DNA of 64,000 bases from Diphasiastrum complanatum (taxonomy: Eukaryota; Streptophyta; Lycopodiopsida; Lycopodiales; Lycopodiaceae): positions 32,987,804 to 33,051,803 of the forward strand of contig CM055097.1 in the NCBI GenBank assembly GCA_029204225.1. The letters are read 5' to 3'. Position 1 is the first letter of the stretch, and every line of letters starts with the position of its first letter. The translations under genes and the position numbers were made by a program. Positions 11,901-23,236 of this stretch are shown piece by piece. Below the pieces are notes generated by a model. It did not search any database and had not been told where the DNA came from. It worked only from the letters and a program-made list of their open reading frames with translations.

Positions 11901-14900
11901 ATTCAAAGGCACTCTCCTGCGTGAGAGTATTTTTCTGCCTTGATAGTAAATAGTAGCTCATTTTAGTTCTAAGTTCTTGTTATATGAGCCATAGTGCTCT
12001 TGGGCATCTATCACACTTGATATGTACTTTTCCTAGTCCTATATACCTTAGGGTCTCCCAGACATTAATAATTCTTTCTGGCCCACTGATATGCCCATCT
12101 CCATCTCTCCTCGACCTTCAGACTTCACCTTCTTCACCTCTGACTTGGTTCGGGCAGCAATCAAAAAGCTGAAAACCCACCGCACCAGAGACATTGAAGA
12201 CCTTGAGTCTGAGCTACTGATTCACGCCCCTGATACGCTTGCCCCTACATTATCCACTCTCCTCAACCATGCTGTTGTTGAGGGCTTCCCATCCTCTTGG
12301 TGCACCAATTTCATACATCTTATCCATAAAAACGGTGACCCCATGGTACCTGGTAATTACCGCACTATTATGATTGGACATGTCCTTCCGCAGAGATATG
12401 GTGTACATGTGTTAGAGTCCAGTCACGACTCTATCACGACCTCGGCACGGCCGGTTACCAAAGGGCCTGAGGCCTAGTGTTGGCAAGGGTCGGTGACCGA
12501 CGAGGACATCTGTCCCAAGTTGGGACCGGTGCGTCACGAGCAGTGACCCGGTGTGGCCGCCTGACAAGCTGTCAGCGACACGGTGTGTCTTGACCGTCGG
12601 GACCCACCCTAGCCGTCAGTGACGAGATGCAAGCCGGCAAGTAGTCGGGGTGACCAAGAGGGTCACAGGTCTTTGGCGAGGCACAGGGGTGGTACCCTAT
12701 GAGTCACTCAGTATTCACAGGTCACAGGGGCCAGGCATGCCAAGTGGACTGATCACCCACAGGTGGATGCCATGTGCCAGTTGACGAGAATTGCTGGTAG
12801 GACTCAAGGAGGGGGTGCCTATGGTTGGGAGGTTCATTCTACACACTGGCTTCTAGGATTCACGAGCTTGGAGAGACTGGCTTTTGACAATTGGTATCAG
12901 AGCCTCGTTCTAGAGAGAGAAACATCCGTTCTAGAGAGAGAAAGTGAGAAAAACCTTGGTTTTTTCACCATAACTTGGTCTATAGTGATCAGATTTGAGG
13001 GAGATCTGTCTCAGATCATTTCTAGTGGGCAGTCGCTATAGATCAATAGGGATTCACGCTGCAAATCTCAAATTTCAGAAAAATTTCAAAGTTTTGGAGG
13101 GCCAGCGCATTTTTTCTGAAGGTTTTTCGCTCATAACTCTCCGGAACCTTCTCAGATCCTGATCAGATTTTGGGAGCATGTTCCTAGCATCCATAGCGAT
13201 CCTATAGAGCCATCATAAGCCGGTTCTGGAGCAGATTTGCCTCTGTTTCACCAAAAAGTCAGTTTTCAAGCAAAAAACAGGTCAGATTTTTGGATTGGGC
13301 ATAACTTCTCCGATTTTTCTCTGGTTTCTGCTGTTAAGGGTGCAGATTGGGCCTAGTAGGAGGGCGGCCTACTGCCAATTGACGGTTCGTGAAAAGCCTT
13401 TGCCGTTTGGAAGAAATTCGACGTCAAACAGCCCTCTTTTTTCTTGATTTTTTCGACTTTCAAGCCGATTTGGTGCCCAAAAAATGTTTTTTACCGACTT
13501 TTGTACCAGCGTAGGACGCAAGGGAAGTACTACCTATCCTTGGCTTTGTGTTTTTCCCATAGTTTTATTACTTTCCAGTTCCCTTTTTTCCTTTCAGTTC
13601 TAAATTGTGAATAAGCTGAAAATTTTCACATTTCCCTTTTTAGATTGTGTTTCAATAAGTGCAATTTTCTAGTTTGATTTTGTGTTGTCTTTGTTTTTTG
13701 TTCATAATGGAAGATGATAGAGTTGATATTCTGCTTAGCCCTCCCGTTGCTCTTCTATCACCACCACCCAGCCCTGTGCTTAGCCCTGACCGTAACCCGC
13801 CTATAGTGGCTGCTAGTTGGTCTGCTGATGTTTCCTCTTCTGTGCAAGCTCGCATGGAGAGTATGGAGAAGACCATCGCAGAGATGCAAGAGATGCTCTC
13901 CTCTGTAGTTGGTGGTTTTGCGTCTTCCTCGCAGCATGCTCCGCCTTATCCTTATCCATTTCTGTCTTCTGCGGTTCGTCCTGTGTTACCTCCACTCTAC
14001 CCAGAAGACAAAGATTTTAAGCTTACTCGTTTCATAGGAAATACTTCCCAGAGAACAACTTATGTTGTAAACCAGTGGTTGCATCAGTGGGACGATTATT
14101 TTGATTTGAAGTGGGCCCCAACCAAGGAGGGTTGGCGAGTCCGCAAAGTTGCTTACCATCTCACTAATTTTGCTGACAGGTGGTGGCGCAAGTTGTTGAA
14201 GTTTAATCAGGCTCCATCCACCTGGATTGATTTCAAGCGGGCTTTTAGAGCTCAGTTCATTCTTCCACATGAGCATGTGTGTGCGACGGATGCTTGGTTT
14301 TTGCATCGTCAGATGCAGTACATGGTGCAGGAATATGCTGATAAGTATCGTGAGACGCTTATCAAGATTCTAGAAGAGATTCCCGTAGTCCACAAGTTTA
14401 TTTTTGGCCTTCGTGAAGAGTTGAGGCGTTCAGTTCTTAATGAAAGGTGCAAGACCTTGGAGGAGGCCGTTGCAACAGCCCTTAACTTCGAAGGTAACGT
14501 CATAACAAGGCTGAATCTGGAGTGGCAAGTGGGCCCCAGAAGAAGGGTTCGCGAGAGTTTGGCCAAGCTAGTCAGAAGAACTTATTGCAGAGGGATCCTA
14601 TCCAGATGCAGTAGACTTTGAAGTGCATAGAGGCATCTCCTTTGGCTCATCAGGCTTACAACAAGTCTCCTCTTAGTCCAGAACAAAAGGACAAGGCCAA
14701 GAAAGACGGATTATGCTTTTTCTGTCTTGGCAAGCATCTTGTCAAAGATTGTCCTCGCCGCACGGAGATGAAGATACGGACAAGGATGAGGAGATTTTGG
14801 AAGACTTATTAGTAAGCGACGATGAGTAGGCAGCATGTATAGTTTTTCTTTCTTTTGCATATATATAAAGTTTGGACATGAGGGTTTGTCTCATGTTTTA

Positions 14901-17900
14901 AAAGGGGGGGAGACCATTTGTTGAGGGTCCTCTTGTTACCTGTATGCAAATAAAGAGAATGGAGATTCAGTATTTGTGGTTGTGTCATGTGACTGTTGAT
15001 TCCAGTTTTGATTCTTATGTTGATAATAATCAGATATGCACACTAATAAACCACAAGAAGCTTCATCTACTTTTGCATCCCCTAGTGCACATGCATTTTC
15101 TTTATAGCCTAGATGTGACCTAGCAAGTGAGTTGGAGAAGTCCATCCGCACTCAGTTTAAACACGTGCTAATTAGTAATATGCCAGAGGGATTGCTGCCT
15201 AGTCGGAACGTTGATCATCGTAGTGAGCTCGTTCCAGGGGAAAGTCCGGTATGTAGGCCTCCTTATAGGATGAGCTTAAAAGAGGAAGAGGAAGTCAGAA
15301 AGATGTTGGAGGAGTATCTCAAGCTGGGGTACATCCGTCCGAGTTATTCACCTTTCACCTCTCCTATTTTACCTGTTAAGAAAAAGGATGGTAGTTTCCG
15401 GATGTGTGTAGATTATAGGGGATTGAATAAGATCACTGTAAAGCACAGGTATCTGATGCCCAGGATTGATGATCTACTGGATGCGTTGCAAGCTGCAACC
15501 ATTTTCAGTACGATAGATTTCAAAAGTGGATACCATCAAATACGAATTCGAGATGAAGACGTCCAGAAGACGGCTTTCCGAACCCGTTTAGGTCATTATG
15601 AATTTTTGGTTATTCCATTTGGGTTAACCAATGCCCCAGCCACGTTCATGCTGCTCATGAACGATGTCTTGCGAGACTATATGGGCAAGTTTGTCGTCAA
15701 TTTTATTGACGATATATTGGTTTTTTAGTAAAGCGGTTGAGGAGCGTGAGGTTCATCTCAAGACCGTATTGGGCAAGTTACAAGCTTTTGTCTTGTATGC
15801 CAATGCTCAGAAGACAGAGTTGTGTAAGACTCGTGTCGAGTATTTGGGTCATATAGTGAAAGTTGAGGGTATTTCGGTTGACCCAGCCAAGGTGGCTGTG
15901 GTTAAGAAGTGGCCAAGGCCTGCCGATATACGCCAATTGCAATCTTTCTTAAGTTTTTGCAAGTTCTACCGGCAGTTCGTTAGGAACTATTCCAAGGTAG
16001 CTGCTCCTTTGATGGACCAGTTATGGAAAAACAGCACTGTAGATCGGTGGGTTGCTGAAGCTCGGCACAGGTTTGAGAACTTGATGGAGGCGCTGGCCAC
16101 GGCTCCAGTTCTCAAGTTAGTTGATACCCAGAAACCGTTTCACCTAGAGACGGATACAAGTGGCATTGCCGTAGGTGCAGTGTTGAGCCAAGATGGTATA
16201 CTCGCACAGGAGCAAGAGTTGTATGCGAGTACATGCGCTCAAGGTGTGGAGACATTATTTATACAGCGCCGAGTTTTATGTGTACACAGATCATTATAAC
16301 TTAAAGTATTTTGCACTCAGCCAGATTTGTAAGGCCGCCAAGCTCGGTGGGCCGAGCTGATGCAGGAATTTCATTTGGAAATTCACTTCCGAAGAGGGAA
16401 GGAAAATGTGGTCGTTGATGCGCTATCGTTGGTACTGCATCAGATGAGCCTTGCCTATAGTTGACAGTGATCTCATGGAGGAGATCAAGAGGGCTCAACA
16501 AAAAGGACCCACATTGTCGGTGTGTGTAGCCTATCCATGCAAGTTAGTCGACCAAGCGGAAGAGTCAGCCTCGCCTGTCGCTTCCGTAGAGGAACACACC
16601 AGTACTTATCTGACATACACCGTGAAGGAGGGTATATAGTTGAGAAAACGGAAAAGTATTCGTGCCAAACATGAAGGATCTTCATCGTAAGATACTTCAT
16701 GAATGCCATGATAGTCCCTGCGCAGGGCACCCTAGTATTGATAAGACTAGTGAGCTTTTAAGAAGGCATTATTTCTGGCCACGATTGCAGCGGGATGTAA
16801 GAGAGTACGTCCAGCGTTGCACGGCTTGTTAGGTGAACAAGGCCGAGAGAGTAAGTCCTCCGGGCTTGCTACATCCACTTGAGATACCTACAGGAAGGTG
16901 GGAAAGCATCTCTATGGATTTTATTGTTGGGCTACCCAAGACCCAGAATGGATTCAATTCCGTTATGGTAGTGGTAGACATGTTTTCCAAGATGGCTCAT
17001 TTCATCGCAACGACCAATAAGGTCACAGCTCCGCAAGTGGCTGAGTTGTTTATTCAGAATATTGTCAGGTTACATGGTCTTCCGAAGTCCATAGTTCCTG
17101 ATAGGGATCCCAAGTTTACGGGAAATTTCTGGATTGAGGTGTTCGCCAAGCTGGGAACATAGTTGCGGATGGGTAGCTTTGAGCATCCTCAGACGGATGG
17201 TTAGACAGAGCGAGTGAATCAGATCTTGGAAGATATGCTTAGGGCATATGTGAGTAGTACGCAAACAGACTGGGTAAAGCATTTACCACTATTGGAGTTC
17301 GCGTACAATGATTAGAGACATGCATCCACTGGATTGAGTCCATTTGAGCTCAATTATGGTTTCAGGCCACTGAGTCCTGCAATCATAGGGATTCCGCATA
17401 GGGTACCTAGTGTTGTAGAGTTTTTGGCTCAGATGCAGCAGAAGCTAGAGATGGCACGAGATGACTTGTCCAAGGCTGTAGCTAGGGCAGAGAGTTATGC
17501 TCGTGAGAACCATAATTTGAGAATGGAGATTGGGTGTATTTACGAGTCCCTTCGAAGTCGAAGGTGCTACGCACAAGAAAGTGCGCCAAGTTATCTCCTA
17601 GGTATTGTGGACCATGGTTGATTATTAAGAAAGTGAGCCAAGTAGCTTGTAAGCTACAGCTACCTGCGGGATGCAAGGTGCATCTAGTATTCCATGTTAG
17701 CAAATTGAAGAAATGTTTGCACGATGACGATAGCCTGGCCGAAGGTCTAGTGTCTCTTGAGGAGAAAGACACCACAGGTTACTAGCAGCATTTCTCGCAG
17801 GAAATCTATTATAGCTTGCACCTTGAGACCTTTGAGTCCGACCGAAACTGGAGAACGCGGCTGAAAGCCATACATCAGCATAAAAGGACTGAATCCGGTG

Positions 17901-20900
17901 GCAGAATGCTTACTGCTATTGTGCGCGAACTACCAAAGGGAGATACTTTTCCCAATCAGACTGTCGGTGAGATACATATGCTCTAAGCATATCTTCCGAC
18001 GTCTGGTTGACACGTTCTGTCTGCCCATCAGATTCTGGGTGATCCGAAGAACTAAGACTAAGGGTTGTTTCAAGTTTTTCAAAAACTGCTTGCCAGAACT
18101 TGCCAGTGAACTTGGAGTCACGATCACTAACCATATCATTCGGCAAACCATCAACGAAAAGCTGGGCTAGTTCAGATGGCTCGACAGTTAATTTAGTTAG
18201 TATAAATTGCGCCATCTTGGTAAGCCTGTCAACCACCACCCAAATGGCATCGTGATCACTCCGGGTTTTAGGGAGTCCAACCACAAAATCCATTGAAATA
18301 CTTTCCCATTTCTTACTGGGAATTTCCAAGGGATGTAGAAGACCCGCAACTTTGAGTCTTTCTACTTTGTTTTGTTGGCATTGTTCACAACTTTGAACAT
18401 ATGCCTCCACATGACCTTTCATCTTAGGCCAGATGAAATTCCGCCTAACAAGGTCAAGTGTCCTCTGTATGCCTGGGTGACCAGCACAAGGGTTTTCATG
18501 ACACTGCTGCGGGATTTGGGCCCGCAAGTCCTCCCTATCCGGCACACAAACCTTTCCCTTTCGGAAAAGCAGGTTATTCCTTATGGAATAGTCTTCAAGT
18601 CTTATCATTACGAGATTGCTTGGGATCTTGCATCCGAAGGTCATCACTAGATCTAGAATTTCCCGTCAGGAGATCTAGCCAGATGCGACCAAAAAACCTA
18701 TTGGTTCGACAAAGATCCCATAGTGAAAGATACAAATCAGATTGGATCTCAGCAAAGCATAACTGATTAATCTCTCCAATCCGACTCAAGGCATCGGCAA
18801 CACAGCTCGACGTACCTTTACGATACTTAATGTCGAACACAAACTCCTGAATGAGTTCCGACCATCTAGCTTTACGGCCACGAAGGTCCTTGGCATCACA
18901 AATATACTTAAGGGATTGGTGATCAGTCATTACCGTAAATCTGGCACCATAAAGATAATGCCTCCAGATTTTGAACGTGTGAATGACTGCAAAAAGCTTC
19001 TTCTCATAGGTAGAATACCTAGTCTGAGCAAGATCCAGCTTCTTGCTTTCAAAAGCAACTGGTCTACCGTCCTGATAAAGGACCGCTCCAACAGCAAAGT
19101 CGCTAACATCTGTATCAACCACAAAGGGCCGGTTAGGATTGACAATGTGTAAAATTGGAGCCGTAGAAACACAGTGCTTGAGAGTCTCAAAACTCTCATT
19201 CATTTCATTCGTCCATGTTATCAATGGACTTGTTCTGCTGCTACATTTTTTCTTCACCCCCTTAAGAACGTTCGTCAAGGGCAATGCTATTAAAGCATAG
19301 TCCATAATGAACCTGTGAAAGAATCCTGTGAAGCCTATAAAGGATTTCACATCTCGAATTGTCAGAGGTCTCGGCCATTCCCGTACCTTACGGACTTTGT
19401 CATAATCAAGACTTTTATCCGATATGACATGGCCCAAGTATTTGAGTTTAGTCTGGAAGAACTCACATTTCGACTCAGCATAGAGCTTTTCTTGCCCTAG
19501 AAGATCTAAGACAATACGAAGATGATGTTCATGCTCCTCAAGGGTCCGACTATAAATTAATATGTTTTAAATACACCACCACAAACTTTCCCAGATATGG
19601 ACGAAGAATATCGTTCATCATCTGCTGGAAAGTGGCAGGCGCATTCGTGAGTCCAAAAGGTAATACTAAAAACTCATAATGGCCATACCTGGATCGAAAT
19701 CCAGTCTTAGGAACATCTTCGTTCCTAATCCTTATCTGATGGTAACCTGATCTAAGATCAATCTTGGAGAAATACTTAGCTCCATTCAGACGATCCATAA
19801 GATCATCCATCCTAGGTAAGGGATATCTGTCCTTGATGGTTAAATCAGTTAACTTTTTAAAGTCACCACACAAACGTGTGCCGCCATCCTTTTTACTAAC
19901 TAAAAGGATGCTCCCCAAGGGGACTTACTAGGCCGAATATGGCCCATCCTAAGGAGTTCTTGTAACTGCTTAGAAATTTCATCCTCTTCCTTGATGCTAA
20001 CCCTGTATGGAAAAAGAGATACAGGTTGGCTTCCAGGAAGCAACTCTATCTAATGGTCGACAACTTGAAGAGGTAGGCCATCAGGGAGTTTATCAAGAAA
20101 AACATCGCTATATTCTTGCCTAAGCTTGTTAAATATTATTCCTTCACGTGAGTTAACACTTAAGGAATTATTTACAGGCACATTCAAAGGCAAATGCGAT
20201 AAATCAATATTTAGACTTTGGACTGCATGGTCATCAACATAAATTTCATCTTTTGAAAAACAAAGATAAACTTTATTACCAGAATCTTGCAAATATTCTA
20301 CAACTTCTAAAGCAGAAACCAAAGGATCAAAAGGCCTATTTACATCGCCTTTTAGCTCAACCAACGAGCCCTTATGCCAAAAGGAAATTCTATGAGTAAC
20401 ATAATCCTTTCTTAAAGACTCATTTTTAGAATAAAACCATTCTTTTCCTAAGATTATGTCTACGCTATCCAAGTTCATAATATGAAAATCTAGCGGTTCA
20501 ACATAATCTTGAATCTGAAGCGGCAGCTGAGGAACAAGCTGATCCCAAGCTTGCCGATCTTCCCCCGACGCCATTTTCACCACATACAAGTGATTACTTG
20601 GCGCGGTAGCCGCCCTGAGCTTCTGCACCAGTTTAGCATTTATGAAGTTGTGTGGAACCATCATCAAAAAGAACAGTCACAGCTTGGTGTCCTACGATTC
20701 CAGTCATACGAATGAGATCGTGGGGGCCAAAAACAGTTGTATTAAAACAACAATTCTTGCAACTAGTGCCATCCTTAAAGGATAAATCAACAAAAGAAAT
20801 ACTAGAATTACGTGGCGCTTTAAAAGTTTTCGGTTGCCCGCCAGATTTCTTTTGTTTTTTCTTTGGGCAATCTTTTGAAAGATGCCCCTTCTCCATGCAG

Positions 20901-22597
20901 TAGAAGCACAACCCGCCGGTTCTCGCCTTGTCGTAGTTTGCGCGATCCAATTTGACGCACTTTTTCCCGCCTTGGGAACCGGGGTCCGCCGTCTTGTCTC
21001 TGCCCCGCTTCTTGAAAAATTTCTTTTCTTTCTGCTCAGCCTTGGAGCTTTGCTCCTTGCGAGAGGTAAAATGGGCGTCATCGAAGATTTTCGCAAAGCG
21101 AACCGCATCTTCGATTGTCTGCGGTTGGTTACGCCGCACTTCTAGCTGAAATTCTTTGGAAGCCCCAAGATAAAATGTAACTTTAATAGGATAGGATCGA
21201 TTCGCAAAGCGAATCGGAGCAAATTTTCCTGGAATTCCTAGATATAGGCATCTAACGGCCTAGTATCCATCTGCACGGTGGCGAAACGCCACCAATGCTC
21301 AAAATCATCCAACACCGGAAGAAAAGCCATTTTAAAGGCTTCTTGAAAGGCGTCCCATGTAAAAGGGACAGTAGCCCTCTCCTTTAGATCCTGCCACCAT
21401 GTAAACGCCTTTCTGCGTAAAAACATGAGAGCAGAAGCGATCTTCGTACTATCAGGTGCATCGTGCATGGAAAAATGACTATTCCATCGATCTAGCCATG
21501 ACAATACCACATCAGGAAGCCGGTCCTTCTTTTCGCCCGAAAAGAATTCCGGATTGAACATTGGATAAACACCAACGGACCGCGAGTGCGTCACAGAACG
21601 CCACTCTTGCGCCGCGGCATGTTTGGCCTGCATTTCTTAAATTTGGTTTTGCAGCAGATTTAGGGCCTGTACAAGCTGGTTAGTGTCTACATCAGGAGGA
21701 GGAGGTGGTGAAGACGGTCCTTCACCCAAGGGCATAGCAGGGTCCATGGCGCTCTAAGGAAGGATGCAAAGAAAAACCTGCAAGGGCTTCGCAACAACAG
21801 GACTTAGAGAACTTGAGACCACTACTCAAGGAGACTAAGCAACAATAAGCACCTCAACAATAGCTTTATGTCTTTGAAAGTTTGCAAAATTAAATCCAAA
21901 AAAAAATCAATTTTTTTTTTTTTTTTGCGATTCTAGAATTGCAAGTCGCGGAATCGGGATTCACGAATCGCGGACCCAGCGAATCGCGATTCGGTGCATC
22001 TATGTAATATAGACTATAGTCACTAATTACTCATTAGTAATCAAACTATAGACTGAACTTTGAAGTTTTAGCTTTAGATATTGTGGCTGAAGTAGTAGCA
22101 TGAGAGTCATCCCCGATCCCAGCAATCCTCAGTGACTCTGGGGCTTGAGTGCAAACAGCGATCTCGTATCCTCGAAGACGTAAAAGATGCACCCTTATTC
22201 AAACGTGGCCACCTCCATAAGTGTTCCCGCAATACTTGCAAGTCCACTTCTTCGTGCCTGACGTGCCATAACCTGAAAGGGTGACATGATCTCATAAAGG
22301 ATCTCGATGTCTGGGCATAGCTAATAGCTATCTAGTGTCAACAAAACAATAGTATTAAATTCAAACTTCAAATTAAAAACTAATCCTAATTTCTAAAACG
22401 GTAAACCTAAGCTCTAACCTCACTCTAGCTCACACACACACACACTCTCTCCCTCTCTTTCTGAATTCTCTCTCACACACACACACTCTGTCTCCCTCTC
22501 ATCTCACTCATACACACTCTCCCTCTCTTTCACACACACGTCACACACACACACGTCACACTCTCCCTCACACACACACACACACTCCCTCTACTCA

Positions 22598-22641
<44 letters not shown>

Positions 22642-23138
22642 CTCCCTCTCTTTTACAGACACCCACCACACACACACACACACTCCCTCTACTTCACACA
22701 CATAGACAGGAGGCCACTTTATGCTTTGAAATGAACGAGGCTGAGGACGATGAGCAGCCAATAAATGAAGAAGAAGAAAGAGCACTCTCCTTGTAGCAAT
22801 TTTATGAGTCGTCTCAACAGACCAATGAGGCAAATGAGAGATTGCTGCAAATCAGGAGCCTCTCTCCAATCATCATCAATGGCAGAGAGTACATTTCTTT
22901 TCATGATCTACAACATATCCTCCATCTGCGAGAGGACGAACTGCTAAGTGCACTATTAAAATTGCAGAATGGAGCCAATACATACTATCACACATTGATT
23001 GATAATACCTTCGAGAAGTTGTGTTTGACAGATGAGGACGCCACATGTGAAATGGCATTGGCAAAAATCTTGACAGAGCTCCGAACACAAACACTCCCTC
23101 TCTTTTACACACACACACAGATATCACACACACTCTAC

Positions 23139-23236
<98 letters not shown>

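Larger units (their letters stand above)
12410..17800 (+). mobile_element. Ty3/gypsy retrotransposon 1 (5' LTR, gag, RT-RNase H, integrase; 3' LTR absent)
   Basis: The order LTR, PBS, leader, gag, RT, RNase H, integrase defines a Ty3/gypsy element. The leader from PBS to gag start is about 800 bp (12904-13706). The protease is missing between gag and RT, and a purine-rich block sits there instead. Integrase is followed by the usual SH3-like tail region. The element ends near 17790-17800, where a second gypsy element starts in the opposite orientation; neither has a 3' LTR at the junction. It lies inside the AAA-ATPase intron in the sense orientation of that gene. Stops and frameshifts make it inactive. 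Confidence 0.85.
17816..21748 (-). mobile_element. Ty3/gypsy retrotransposon 2 (gag, protease, RT, RNase H, integrase; no LTRs seen)
   Basis: On the - strand gag starts at about 21748 ([15 protein letters not shown]), followed by zinc knuckle, protease, RT, RNase H and integrase in the gypsy order. The integrase is cut at about 17816 and no LTR was found at either end. Upstream of gag the sequence runs into an A/T homopolymer and a GATTCG-word segment. It is a different family from the neighbouring + strand gypsy, as gag and knuckle differ. A more decayed relative lies at 6370-7100. Confidence 0.85.
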
